The notes under the pieces are model-generated. The model was given only the letters and a program-made list of their open reading frames with translations. It ran no database searches and was not told the DNA's origin. A stretch of DNA of 64,000 nt, from assembly GCA_021845905.1 (NCBI GenBank), contig JAJZVA010000009.1:1-64000 (forward strand), written 5' to 3'. Shown here in pieces: positions 34,806 to 44,047 of this stretch (within the stretch, counting starts at the first letter, position 1; each line of letters begins with the position of its first letter). The stretch comes from Pseudomonadota bacterium. GTDB taxonomy: Bacteria > Pseudomonadota > Alphaproteobacteria > Micavibrionales > UBA2020. The translations under genes were made by a program, and so were the position numbers.

Positions 34806-36653
34806 ATGTTAAGTATCAGCAACCTGACCTACAAAATCGGCGCACGGACGCTGATCGAGGATTCCAGCGTCAATATCATGGACGGCTGGCGGGTCGGGCT
34901 TGTCGGCGCAAACGGCACCGGTAAAACTACGCTGTTCAAGCTTATAGCGGGCGAACTGCATGCCGATACGGGAAGCGTTAGCCTCAATGCACGCCAGCGC
35001 TTCGGGCAGGTGCGGCAGGACATCCCCGACACGGATACGCCGCTAATAGACATGGTCGTGAACGCGCACGAGGACATGGCGGAGCTGTTCCGCCGCCTCG
35101 AGACGGAAAGCGACCCGAATAAACTGGGCGACATATACGAGAGACTGATCGAAATGGATGCCTATTCAGCGCCATCGCGCGCTGCGATACTCCTCATCGG
35201 CCTCGGATTTAAGGAGCATCAGTTGCAAGAGCCGTTTTCCTCTCTCAGCGGCGGCTGGCGCATGCGCGTCGCGCTGGCGGCGGCGCTGTTCGTCGAGCCT
35301 GATTTTCTGTTGCTCGACGAGCCGACCAACCACCTTGATTTGGACGCCATCATGTGGCTGGAAGAATACCTGCTCAAATACCCCCATACATTGATGATCA
35401 TCTCGCATGACCGAGATTTGCTCAACAAATGCACGGACCACATCCTGCATCTCGAACGGCAAAAACTGACGCTTTATAGCGGCAATTACGATACCTTCGA
35501 GCGCGAGCGCGCGGCGAAGCTCGGTCAGCAGCAGAAAACCTTTGAAAAGCAGCAGGCGCATCGGGCGCATATGCAGGCCTTTGTCGACCGTTTCCGCGCC
35601 TCGGCCGCCAAGGCGCGTCAGGCGCAAAGCCGCATCAAAGCGCTGGAGCGCATGGATCTTGTCGACGCCGTCATGGCCGACCGCGCGGTGCGTTTCACCT
35701 TTCCTGATCCGGAGGAAATCGCGCGGCCGATCATCGCCATCCGTCAGGGCGCCGTCGGCTATACGGCGGGGAATCCGGTGTTGAAGCGCATCACTGAGAG
35801 CATCGATCCCGGTGACCGTATCGCGCTTCTTGGCGCGAACGGAAACGGAAAATCGACGCTGATCAAGCTTATCGCCGGAAAACTGGAACTCATGCAGGGC
35901 GAGATGATGCGGTCTTCAAAATTGCGCATCGGCTATTTCTCCCAGCACCAGACGGAGGAGCTGGACGTGGACTCGACGCCGGTGCAGGAGATGGGACGTC
36001 TGATCCAGAAGCAGACGGGAGACTGGAAAGAATCTGTCATACGCGCCAGACTGGGGCAGTTCGGTTTTGGGAAAACGCTTGCCGACAACCGCATCGGCAA
36101 CCTCAGCGGCGGTGAGAAGGCCCGCTTGCTGTTCGCCTTCATGAGCTTTGAAGCACCGCATCTGCTGCTGATGGACGAGCCTACCAACCACCTGGATATG
36201 GACTCCCGCGAAGCTCTGGTGCAGGCGCTGAATGCCTATCAGGGCGCGATCGTCATGGTCAGCCATGACCCCACCATGGTCGAGCGCGTGGCCGACCGTC
36301 TGTGGCTGGTAAAAGATAACGCCTGCACGACATTTGACGGCGACCTTGAAGACTACAGAAAATTCATCATCCAGTCCCGCCGCGACGCGCGCAAGCAGGA
36401 AAAAGAAAAAAGTAAGAAAACCCCGCAAAAAGAAGAAGCTTTGCAAGCCTCACCCGTGAAAATAGCCACTGTTGAAAAAGAAGTGGGCCGCCTTGCGCGT
36501 GAAAAAGAAAAAATGGAAATGGAAATGGCGGCTCCGGATTTTTATACCAATGTCGAAAAAAGCCGCACGGCGCAGGATGTATATGCGCAAATCCTGAAAG
36601 ACCTCGAAACGAAGGAAGCGCTCTGGCTCGAACTTCTGGAGCAAGACCGATGA
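34806..36653 (+). CDS. ABC-F family ATPase (Uup/YheS-like)
   Basis: 615 residues with two ABC cassettes and no membrane domain: Walker A GANGTGKTTLFKL and GANGNGKSTLIKL; signature LSGGWRMRVALAAAL and LSGGEKARLLFAF; Walker B LLLDEPTNHLD twice; an arm/linker between them (about 235-320). The C-terminus (about 520-615) is a charged, Lys/Glu-rich coiled coil. ABC-F proteins act on the ribosome, in translation factor or antibiotic-protection roles, rather than in transport. The first cassette signature has GGW for the usual GGE/GGQ. Its stop overlaps the next gene by four bases. Confidence 0.94.
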   Translation: MLSISNLTYKIGARTLIEDSSVNIMDGWRVGLVGANGTGKTTLFKLIAGELHADTGSVSLNARQRFGQVRQDIPDTDTPLIDMVVNAHEDMAELFRRLETESDPNKLGDIYERLIEMDAYSAPSRAAILLIGLGFKEHQLQEPFSSLSGGWRMRVALAAALFVEPDFLLLDEPTNHLDLDAIMWLEEYLLKYPHTLMIISHDRDLLNKCTDHILHLERQKLTLYSGNYDTFERERAAKLGQQQKTFEKQQAHRAHMQAFVDRFRASAAKARQAQSRIKALERMDLVDAVMADRAVRFTFPDPEEIARPIIAIRQGAVGYTAGNPVLKRITESIDPGDRIALLGANGNGKSTLIKLIAGKLELMQGEMMRSSKLRIGYFSQHQTEELDVDSTPVQEMGRLIQKQTGDWKESVIRARLGQFGFGKTLADNRIGNLSGGEKARLLFAFMSFEAPHLLLMDEPTNHLDMDSREALVQALNAYQGAIVMVSHDPTMVERVADRLWLVKDNACTTFDGDLEDYRKFIIQSRRDARKQEKEKSKKTPQKEEALQASPVKIATVEKEVGRLAREKEKMEMEMAAPDFYTNVEKSRTAQDVYAQILKDLETKEALWLELLEQDR

Positions 36654-37867
36654 AAGACGTGGCCATCATTGGCGGCGGCCCGGCAGGGCTGATGGCGGCG
36701 GAAGTCATCGCGACGGCCGGGGTTCCGGTTGCCCTTTACGAACGCAGACAGACGCCGGGGCGCAAGTTCCTGATGGCGGGTCGCGGCGGATTGAACCTGA
36801 CGCACAGCGAGGATATGCCGGATTTCATGCGCCGCTACGGCAACGCCGCTGCTACCCTTGCGCCCATCATCGCCGAATTTTCACCGCTGATGCTACGCGC
36901 CTGGTGCGAAGGGCTTAGGGAGCCTACTTTTGTCGGCACCAGCGGCCGCGTTTTCCCGCAAAGCTTCAAGGCATCTCCCTTGCTACGTGCCTGGCGTTCA
37001 AGACTTGATAGCCTTGGTGTCAGGTTTTTACTCCAGCACGACTGGCAGGGATGGGCCGATGACAGCGCGCTCATATTTTCATCTCCTGACGGAGAAGTAA
37101 AAGCGAAACCTGCGGCAACCGTATTGGCTCTCGGCGGCGCTTCATGGCCGAAGCTGGGCGCGGATGGAAACTGGACGAAGATTATGGCACAGAAAAATAT
37201 TCCCGTGTCGCCGTTGTTGCCCGCGAATTGCGGCTTTGCCGTGGAATGGTCGGACGTCTTTCGCAACAAGTTTGCCGGCAGCCCTCTCAAACAGGTTACA
37301 TTGTCCTTCGCCGATATCTCGGTGAAAGGGGAAGTGATGATCACGGAAAAAGGACTGGAAGGCGGTATTGTCTATGCCGTCTCTGCCCTTCTCAGGTGTG
37401 AAATCATGCGCAAGGGTAGCGTGACCTTTACGCTTGATCTGAAGCCGGATCTTTCATCGACAGTTCTTCTTGCACGCTTGCAGACGCCCCGCGCCGCGAA
37501 ATCCTTCTCCAATTTTCTGCGGGAGAAAGGTGGCCTGTCACCGGCAGCAGTTGGATTACTGCAGGAAAATAGAAGCGCACATGATTATACGCCGGAGGCT
37601 TTAACGGCTCTGATCAAAGCGTTCCCCGTGTACAGCACTGCGCCGTTTTCCATTGACAGGGCTATTTCAACAGCAGGGGGTATCCCGTTTACAGCGCTCG
37701 ACGATCATCTGATGCTGAAGGACAAACCTGGTGTTTTTGCGGCTGGAGAAATGCTCGATTGGGAGGCTCCAACCGGAGGCTATCTCCTTCAGGGAACTTT
37801 CAGTACTGCGGTACGTGCGGCAAAAGGCGCTCTGGCCTGGGTTGGCAACAGCAAGAGTAAAATGTAA
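36650..37867 (+). CDS. HI0933-family FAD-dependent oxidoreductase (BaiN-like)
   Basis: 405 residues. N-terminal dinucleotide-binding motif AIIGGGPAGLMAAEVIATAG followed by the acidic strand end LYERR and the family-specific GRKFLMAGRGGLNLTHSED, then the ALGGASWPKLGADG loop and a C-terminal GVFAAGEMLDWEAPTGGYLLQGTFSTAV. This corresponds to the TIGR03862-type flavoproteins of unknown substrate. Cytoplasmic. ATGA overlap with the ABC-F gene indicates coupling, but no functional link is known to me. Confidence 0.9.
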   Translation: MKDVAIIGGGPAGLMAAEVIATAGVPVALYERRQTPGRKFLMAGRGGLNLTHSEDMPDFMRRYGNAAATLAPIIAEFSPLMLRAWCEGLREPTFVGTSGRVFPQSFKASPLLRAWRSRLDSLGVRFLLQHDWQGWADDSALIFSSPDGEVKAKPAATVLALGGASWPKLGADGNWTKIMAQKNIPVSPLLPANCGFAVEWSDVFRNKFAGSPLKQVTLSFADISVKGEVMITEKGLEGGIVYAVSALLRCEIMRKGSVTFTLDLKPDLSSTVLLARLQTPRAAKSFSNFLREKGGLSPAAVGLLQENRSAHDYTPEALTALIKAFPVYSTAPFSIDRAISTAGGIPFTALDDHLMLKDKPGVFAAGEMLDWEAPTGGYLLQGTFSTAVRAAKGALAWVGNSKSKM

Positions 37868-38306
37868 GGAGCACGTGTCAGGTGAAGTGCCATCCCACTG
37901 ACAGAGGAATTTTTCTTAGTTTAATCAATAAGATAGAATTTGCAGATAGTGGGTTGGCGTAGTGAGGCAGTCGCCTCACCACCACGCTCTATGATAGCGT
38001 GAATGTCGTGAAAGCGAGTTTTGCCTTCTGCGCCAGCTTTATGCCTCGCCTTTTTCCATGCGGTGCTATCCAAGTGAATTTGGTGGTGCGTCTTGGCAAA
38101 GACAGGTCCACTGAAGCATTAAAGCAGATAAGGCTTCTCAAAAAGTAAGAGATAACCCCTGCATAAATATTAACGCGGGCGCATGGATTCTAGGTAAAGA
38201 GATTAATCAGATACACATACTATTATAAATTTTATACTTTACTTAAGAATTCACGTCTTTATCATCTAGGGAAATTTTAAAATTCAATCAAACAGAGAGG
38301 TTTTTC
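37868..38306. other. Intergenic region with a decayed recombinase
   Basis: 439 bases without an intact gene. The left half (37921-38118) is the recombinase remnant listed separately. The right half (38120-38300) is AT-rich and must hold the promoter of the thiolase operon; no clear -35/-10 pair stands out. AGAGAGG at 38295-38301 is the ribosome binding site for the thiolase gene. Confidence 0.6.
37921..38118 (-). pseudogene. C-terminal fragment of a tyrosine recombinase / phage integrase
   Basis: Between two stop codons the minus strand encodes 65 residues without a start. They include AWKKARHKAGAEGKTRFHDIHA, matching the WxxARKxAGIxxxRFHDLRH box of tyrosine recombinases; the catalytic HxxR has become HDIH, and the sequence after it loses similarity. 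The upstream catalytic Arg-Lys region and the downstream Tyr region are missing. So this is the rest of an integrated element that has been almost wholly deleted. Identification rests on one motif. Confidence 0.5.
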
Positions 38307-39485
38307 ATGGCTGAATCCAGAAAAGTTGTTATCGCCGGATATGCACGTTCACCTTTTACGCCTGCAAACAAGGGCGCCTTGAAAGGTGTGCGTGCGGATG
38401 AACTGGTGGCGCAAACAATCCGCGGGCTCCTTGATAAAAGCGGCGTTGATCCAAATCTGATTGAAGATCTCAAACTCGGCTGCGCTTTTCCAGAAGGTGA
38501 ACAAGGTTTGAATATGGCACGCAGCGTCGTGTTTCTGGCAGATCTGCCGCAGGATGTGCCGGCACTGACCATCAACCGCTTCTGCGGCTCCTCGATGCAG
38601 GCCATTCATGACGCCGCAGGAGCCATTGCCATGGGCATGGCCGATGCCGTCATTGCGGCGGGCGTCGAATCCATGAGCCGTGTGCCGATGGGCGGCTTCA
38701 ACCCCCAGCCGAACGACAGGCTTTATAAGGACTACCCTGCCGCCTATATAAGCATGGGCGAAACCGCCGAGAACGTGGCGGAACGTTTCAAAGTCGACCG
38801 CAAGGAACAGGAGGAATTTTCCCTGTCGTCCCAGTTCAAAGCGGCGGCGGCCAAAAAGAACGGTTTTCTGGATGACGAGATAATTCCCGTTGTCAAGCGC
38901 GACGGAACCGTAGTGTCGGAAGACGGCTGCCCACGTCCAGATTCGACAGCCGAAGATCTCTCCAAACTCAAGCCCGCTTTCAAACAAGGCGGCTCCGTTA
39001 CCGCGGGTACGTCATCTCCCGTCACCGACGGCGCGGCTGCTGTACTGGTTTGCTCCGAAGAATTCGCAATCAGGCACGGACTGACCATCATGGCGGAGAT
39101 AGAATCCTTCGCCGTAACCGGCGTCGACCCGGAAATTATGGGCATGGGGCCGGTCGAAGCGACCAACAAGGCGCTCAAAAAAGCAGGGCTTTCGATCAAG
39201 GATATCGACGTGATCGAACTCAATGAAGCCTTCGCCTCCCAATCGATCGCCTGCATAAAGGAACTCGGCCTCGACACCGAAAAGGTGAACAAACACGGCG
39301 GGGCGATCGCGCTCGGCCACCCGCTCGGCGCCTCCGGCGCGCGCATCACCGGTAAAGCGGCCAAATTGCTGAAAGACGGCAAAGGCAATTATGCGCTTTC
39401 CACGATGTGTATCGGCGGCGGGCAGGGCATTGCAACCATCCTCAAGAAATATGCCTCGAAAACAGGTCTCAAACCTCACCCCTGA
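38307..39485 (+). CDS. Acetyl-CoA acyltransferase (3-ketoacyl-CoA thiolase)
   Basis: Last step of beta-oxidation (or acetoacetyl-CoA formation in reverse). 392 residues. Nucleophilic Cys93 in INRFCGSSMQAI, active-site His in GGAIALGHPLGASGARI, and second Cys in STMCIGGGQGIATIL. The NEAFA motif (ELNEAFASQS) is present. RBS AGAGAGG just ahead of the ATG. Followed after 15 bases by the FadN-like gene, giving the usual fadA/fadB pairing. Degradative role is inferred from this neighbour. Confidence 0.94.
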   Translation: MAESRKVVIAGYARSPFTPANKGALKGVRADELVAQTIRGLLDKSGVDPNLIEDLKLGCAFPEGEQGLNMARSVVFLADLPQDVPALTINRFCGSSMQAIHDAAGAIAMGMADAVIAAGVESMSRVPMGGFNPQPNDRLYKDYPAAYISMGETAENVAERFKVDRKEQEEFSLSSQFKAAAAKKNGFLDDEIIPVVKRDGTVVSEDGCPRPDSTAEDLSKLKPAFKQGGSVTAGTSSPVTDGAAAVLVCSEEFAIRHGLTIMAEIESFAVTGVDPEIMGMGPVEATNKALKKAGLSIKDIDVIELNEAFASQSIACIKELGLDTEKVNKHGGAIALGHPLGASGARITGKAAKLLKDGKGNYALSTMCIGGGQGIATILKKYASKTGLKPHP

Positions 39486-39500
39486 CGTTAGGAGTTATAG

Positions 39501-42050
39501 ATGTCGATTAAAAAAGTAGCCGTCATCGGCGCAGGCGTCATGGGCGCCGGTATTGCCGCCCAACTGGCAAACGCCGGAATAGAGGTCGAATTGCTCGACC
39601 GCGTAGATCCGAAGACGCCGGATAACCGCACCGCGATTGCCGAAGGCGCCATCTCCAGGCTTTTGAAGACCAACCCTGCCCCGCTGATGCACAAAAAGAA
39701 CGTGCGTTTGATTCGCGCGGGCAATACAGAGGACCACCTCGACCGCCTGAAAAACTGCGATTTGATCATCGAAGCCGTTTACGAGAATCCCAAGCTCAAA
39801 TCCGATATTTTCAAAAAAATAGACGCACACCGCAAGCCCGGGGCGATCGTCGCCTCCAACACGTCGACTATTCCTCTGCGCGCTTTGATCGCCGACCAAT
39901 CCGACGCGCTGAAGAAAGATTTCGTCATCACCCATTTTTTCAACCCGCCGCGCTATATGCCGTTGCTGGAATTGATCACATCCGAGCATAACAGCCTTGA
40001 AACAGTGGCCGAGATCACACGCTTCATGGATAAAAAGATGGGCAAAGGCGTCATCCCTTGTCATGATACGCCGGGCTTCATCGGCAACCGCATCGGCACC
40101 TTCTGGATCCAGACAGCAATCAACGCCGCATATGACCGCAAGTTGACTGTGGAGGAAGCGGACGCGCTCATGGGCGCGCCTATCGGGGCGCCCAAAAGCG
40201 GCGTATTCGGCCTTGCCGATCTCGTCGGACTCGATCTTATGCCGCATATCAGCAAAAGTCTGCTTGCCAGCCTGCCATCTGACGACTCTTATGTGCAAAA
40301 TGACAAGCCGCACCCGGTCATCGATAAAATGATCGCCGACGGCTTCATCGGACGCAAGGCCAAAGGCGGCTTTTACCGCCGTGATGAAAGAAAAAATGAT
40401 TTCATGGTTGATCTTGAAACAGGCATGACGCGACCGAAGTCCAAACCCCGCCTGAAAGCCGCTGACAATGCGAAAAAAGGCGGCCTGCGCGCCCTTATCA
40501 GCACGAAGGGTCGAGATGGAGACTATGCCTGGGACGTGCTGAAAAAGACGCTCTGCTACGCGGCGGAGCACGCGCATGAGATCACCACCGACATCGTGAA
40601 AGTCGACGAAGCAATGAAGCTCGGCTATGGCTGGGAAAAAGGACCGTTCGAAATGATCGATGAAATAGGCGTCGATTATTTCATCAAGCGCCTCAAAAAA
40701 GACGGTGATGCCGTTCCTTCCTTCCTGCAGCAAGCCTCTGGAAAAACTTTCTACCGCACGCAAAAAGGCCAGTTGCGGTTTCTAAACAGGCAGGGCGCTT
40801 ACGAAGACGTCAGCCGTCCGGAAGGCGTTCTCCTGCTCTCCGACATCAAAAGAAAATCGAAACCGGTCATCGACTGCGGCAAAAACATCCCGGCGCTCGG
40901 CGCCGTCGGCGCAAAGGTATGGGACATCGGCGACGGCGTGCTTTGCGTCGAATTTGTCTCCAAAATGAACACGCTTGATTTCTGGACCATGAAAGCGATC
41001 AACAAAGCTTGCGACCTGATCGAAAAAAAAGACGGCAAGTACAAAGCTCTGGTCTTCCACAACGAAGGGAAGAATTTCTCGAGCGGCGCAAATATCGGCG
41101 TCGCCCTCATGGCGGCAAAGGCGAAACAACTGTGGATCGTCGAAAAAATGCTGAAAACCGGCCAGGAAACCATGAAGCGCCTGAAATACGCGAAATTCCC
41201 CGTCGTCTCCGCGCCATCGGGCATGGCTCTGGGCGGCGGTTGCGAAGTGCTGATGCACAGCCATCACGTGCAGGCGCATGCGGAAACCTATATGGGCCTG
41301 GTCGAAGTCGGCGTCGGTCTCCTGCCCGCCTGGGGCGGATCGACAGAACTTCTGACCCGCGCGCAAAAAGCGCAGGATGCAAAGCTCATGCCCGGTGGGC
41401 CCATCCCGCCACTGGTGACGGCATTCGAAACGATCTCAACGGCAAAAGTCAGCACATCCGCTTTTGAGGCAAAAGATCTGTTTTATCTCCGCGATACGGA
41501 TGGCGTGACGATGAACAAGTTCCACCTGCTGGCAGACGCGAAGGCAAAGGCGCTTGAACTTGCAAAAGACTTCAAACCAGAATTGCCGATGGACTTGCGG
41601 ATGGCCGGCCCGGAAGGACTCGCCGCAATAGATCTTGCCGTTGATGGATTTTACCTCAAAGGTCAGGCCACCCCCTATGATGTCGTTGTATCAGAGCGTG
41701 TGGCGCATGTTCTCAGCGGCGGAGATGCTGCGAAAAACGGTAAAAATCTCTCTCAGGACGAGGTACGCGCGCTCGAACGCGCCCATTTCATGGCGCTCAT
41801 TCGTGATGAGCGCACGGTTGCCCGCATTGCATCCATCATAAAAACCGGCACGCCGTTGCGCGAAAAGCCGATTGCCGGAAAAACGGCGGCGATATTGCGT
41901 GATGAAGCCAACCGTAAAAGCGGGTTCTTCAAAGAGACGCCCGTTGCCGGAAAAGGCTTCAATAAATCCGCGCCTAAAGCCGGAAAGAAGGCAACGCAAA
42001 TCCCCGCTCAAAAACCCCAAAGGCCTAAATGGCTCAACCGCAAGAAATAA
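39501..42050 (+). CDS. 3-hydroxyacyl-CoA dehydrogenase / enoyl-CoA hydratase with FadN-type domain order
   Basis: Bifunctional enzyme for hydration and second oxidation of beta-oxidation. 849 residues. The NAD-binding 3HCDH domain comes first (GAGVMGAGIAAQLANAG at 10-26; THFFNPPRYMPLLE; DTPGFIGNR), a second 3HCDH C-domain around 330-400, and the crotonase-fold hydratase domain is at about 440-660 (NFSSGAN oxyanion loop, ALGGGCEVLMH, MGLVEVGVGLLPAWGG with catalytic Glu). This is the reverse of the E. coli FadB order and corresponds to FadN-like enzymes. The last 80 residues are basic and proline/lysine-rich. RBS TTAGGAG at 39487-39493. Ends 12 bases from the convergent sufA gene. Confidence 0.92.
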   Translation: MSIKKVAVIGAGVMGAGIAAQLANAGIEVELLDRVDPKTPDNRTAIAEGAISRLLKTNPAPLMHKKNVRLIRAGNTEDHLDRLKNCDLIIEAVYENPKLKSDIFKKIDAHRKPGAIVASNTSTIPLRALIADQSDALKKDFVITHFFNPPRYMPLLELITSEHNSLETVAEITRFMDKKMGKGVIPCHDTPGFIGNRIGTFWIQTAINAAYDRKLTVEEADALMGAPIGAPKSGVFGLADLVGLDLMPHISKSLLASLPSDDSYVQNDKPHPVIDKMIADGFIGRKAKGGFYRRDERKNDFMVDLETGMTRPKSKPRLKAADNAKKGGLRALISTKGRDGDYAWDVLKKTLCYAAEHAHEITTDIVKVDEAMKLGYGWEKGPFEMIDEIGVDYFIKRLKKDGDAVPSFLQQASGKTFYRTQKGQLRFLNRQGAYEDVSRPEGVLLLSDIKRKSKPVIDCGKNIPALGAVGAKVWDIGDGVLCVEFVSKMNTLDFWTMKAINKACDLIEKKDGKYKALVFHNEGKNFSSGANIGVALMAAKAKQLWIVEKMLKTGQETMKRLKYAKFPVVSAPSGMALGGGCEVLMHSHHVQAHAETYMGLVEVGVGLLPAWGGSTELLTRAQKAQDAKLMPGGPIPPLVTAFETISTAKVSTSAFEAKDLFYLRDTDGVTMNKFHLLADAKAKALELAKDFKPELPMDLRMAGPEGLAAIDLAVDGFYLKGQATPYDVVVSERVAHVLSGGDAAKNGKNLSQDEVRALERAHFMALIRDERTVARIASIIKTGTPLREKPIAGKTAAILRDEANRKSGFFKETPVAGKGFNKSAPKAGKKATQIPAQKPQRPKWLNRKK

Positions 42051-42062
42051 TTCCTGCGGGAT

Positions 42063-42407
42063 TCAGCCCGTCGTAAAAGACTTGCCGCAGCCGCAACGGC
42101 CGGTTTCGTTGGGGTTTTTAAAGATAAAGCCGGATTCAAACTGGCCTTCGGCATAATCCATTTCCGTGCCAATGAGATAGAGCAATGCGCGCTGATCGAC
42201 GAAAATCTTCACACCCTTGTCTTCGACTATTTCCTCCATCGGGTTTTGCTCTTCGGCATATTCCATGAAGTAGCTCATGCCCGAACAACCGCCCGGCTGC
42301 ACGCCGATGCGCAGGCCGATCACGGGGTTGCCTTCCGGCGCCTGCGCGATAAGCGACTTCACTTGCGCCGCGGCGCTGTCCGTCAGTGTCATGATTTGTT
42401 GCGTCAT
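42063..42407 (-). CDS. sufA: A-type iron-sulphur carrier (HesB/IscA family)
   Basis: 114 residues with the three conserved cysteines that hold the cluster: Cys41 (QPGGCSGMSY) and Cys105, Cys107 (GRCGCGKSF). It passes Fe-S clusters from the SufBCD scaffold to target proteins. Last gene of the SUF operon, 19 bases behind the DUF59 gene. Normal length. Confidence 0.93.
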   Translation of the reverse strand: MTQQIMTLTDSAAAQVKSLIAQAPEGNPVIGLRIGVQPGGCSGMSYFMEYAEEQNPMEEIVEDKGVKIFVDQRALLYLIGTEMDYAEGQFESGFIFKNPNETGRCGCGKSFTTG

Positions 42408-42426
42408 TTCAGTTCTCCTCTTTGTT

Positions 42427-42831
42427 TTAAAACATGTTCAGTTGCAGTTTTGCCGTTTCAGCCATTTTTGACGGATCCCACGGCGGGTCCCAGACAATCT
42501 CCACCTTCACGCTACCGATGCTCTCCACAGAGCCGACGGCGTTTTCAACCATTCCGGGCATCTCGCCCGCGACGGGGCAGCCCGGCGAAGTCAGCGTCAT
42601 CTCGATAAAGACATCGTTTTTGTCATCGATATCGACCTTGTAAATCAACCCCAGCTCGTAAATATTGACCGGGATTTCCGGATCGTACACCTCGCGCAAG
42701 GCCGCCTGCACCAGAGGCCAAAGCTTGTGGTTCCGGCTCGCCTCCGTATAAGGCGGCTGCTGGAGTTTCTCCATATCCTCGTCGCTGTAAGCATTGCGCA
42801 GCATGCCCTCGTCCGCCACCTGTTTCATCAT
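42427..42831 (-). CDS. sufT: SUF system DUF59 (MIP18-type) protein
   Basis: 134 residues. The DUF59 domain (about 38-134) shows LREVYDPEIPVNIYELGLIY, TLTSPGCPVAGEMP with the conserved Cys, and VWDPPWDPSKM. Such proteins help cluster maturation or transfer in SUF operons. Start: ATG at 42831 overlapping the sufS stop (ATGA); a Met one codon later is equally possible. The first 35 residues are a charged, poorly conserved tail. Confidence 0.9.
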   Translation of the reverse strand: MMKQVADEGMLRNAYSDEDMEKLQQPPYTEASRNHKLWPLVQAALREVYDPEIPVNIYELGLIYKVDIDDKNDVFIEMTLTSPGCPVAGEMPGMVENAVGSVESIGSVKVEIVWDPPWDPSKMAETAKLQLNMF

Positions 42832-44045
42832 AAGAACAACCTCTTCGCTTTTTGCACGGCTGCGCTGAGTTTTTCCGCATCTTCCATCGTGTTGTAAAGC
42901 GCGAACGAAGCGCGAACCGTGCCCGTCACGCCAAGCGATTTCATCAGTGGCTGGGCGCAATGATGGCCTGTGCGCACCGCGATGCCGAGATGGTCGAACA
43001 CCGTCGCCACGTCATGGGGATGGATTTCATCGAGCGAGAATGAAATGATCGACGCCCGCTGCGGCGCGGTGGAATAGATCGTCACGCCGTCGATGGCGGA
43101 GAGCAGCTTTTCCGCCGCGTGAAAAACCTCCATCTCCCAAGTATGCGCAGCCGTGCGGTCAATACCGTTCAAATAATCAATCGCCGCTCCAAGGCCGATT
43201 GCCTCGACAATCGCCGGCGTGCCTGCCTCGAAGCGTACTGGCGGCTCTTTATAGGTGATTTTATCGAATGAAACCTTCTCGATCATCTCGCCACCACCCT
43301 GATACGGCGGCAGGGCGTCCAGCGCCGCATAGCGGCCATAGAGCACGCCAATGCCAGTCGGGCCGTAAAGCTTATGCCCTGTGAATACATAAAAATCGCA
43401 CCCCAGCGCCCGCACGTCGATATCATAGTGAACAATCGCCTGACTGCCGTCGATCAGCACCTTCGCTCCAGCGGCGTGCGCCCTCTCAACGATCGCCGCG
43501 ACATCCACAACAGTTCCGAGCACGTTTGACATCTGCGTGACCGCGACCATCTTCGTCTTCGGGCTTAACAGTTTTTCAAAGGCATCCATATCGAGCGAAC
43601 GATCGGGCCTTACCGGCACGATTTTCAGCGCAATGCCGCGCTGTTCCTTCAAAAAGTACCATGGAACGATGTTGGCGTGATGTTCCAGCTCTGTGATGAC
43701 AATCTCGTCGCCTTCCTTCAATGACTGTCCGAAGCAGGACGCAACAAGGTTGACAGCCTCGGTCGCATTGCGGGTGAAAACGATTTCCTTTTCCGACGCG
43801 GCATTGATGAAGCGCGCGACCTTGCCGCGTGCGTCTTCGAATTGCGCGCTTGTCTCCGCACTGAAGGTATAAACGCCGCGGTGGACATTGGCGTAATGCT
43901 TTGTCATCACTTCGTTCATCGCGTCGATGACGCATTGGGGCTTCTGCGCGGAGGCGGCGCTATCAAGATAAACGACGGGCTTGCCGTTGACGCTTTGCGC
44001 CAGCGCGGGAAAATCGCCCTTAAAATCAAGCGTGGTTTTTGCCAT
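42828..44045 (-). CDS. sufS: Cysteine desulfurase, SufS type
   Basis: PLP enzyme that takes sulphur from cysteine for cluster assembly. 405 residues from the ATG at 44045 (MAKTTLDFKGDFPAL); an in-frame ATG at 44063 would add six residues and overlap sufD, and cannot be excluded. PLP Lys in VFTGHKLYGPTGIGVLYG; catalytic Cys in VRTGHHCAQPLMKSLG; YLDSAASAQKP near the start is group II typical. Works with a SufE or SufU partner, which is not in this window. Co-transcribed with sufBCD. Confidence 0.95.
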   Translation of the reverse strand: MAKTTLDFKGDFPALAQSVNGKPVVYLDSAASAQKPQCVIDAMNEVMTKHYANVHRGVYTFSAETSAQFEDARGKVARFINAASEKEIVFTRNATEAVNLVASCFGQSLKEGDEIVITELEHHANIVPWYFLKEQRGIALKIVPVRPDRSLDMDAFEKLLSPKTKMVAVTQMSNVLGTVVDVAAIVERAHAAGAKVLIDGSQAIVHYDIDVRALGCDFYVFTGHKLYGPTGIGVLYGRYAALDALPPYQGGGEMIEKVSFDKITYKEPPVRFEAGTPAIVEAIGLGAAIDYLNGIDRTAAHTWEMEVFHAAEKLLSAIDGVTIYSTAPQRASIISFSLDEIHPHDVATVFDHLGIAVRTGHHCAQPLMKSLGVTGTVRASFALYNTMEDAEKLSAAVQKAKRLFL

Positions 44046-44047
44046 GT

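Noticed and set aside
39495-40763. 422-codon minus-strand open frame opposite the FadN-like gene
   Set aside because: Antisense to a well-supported NAD-binding domain; Phe/Arg/Asp-rich composition is typical for shadows.
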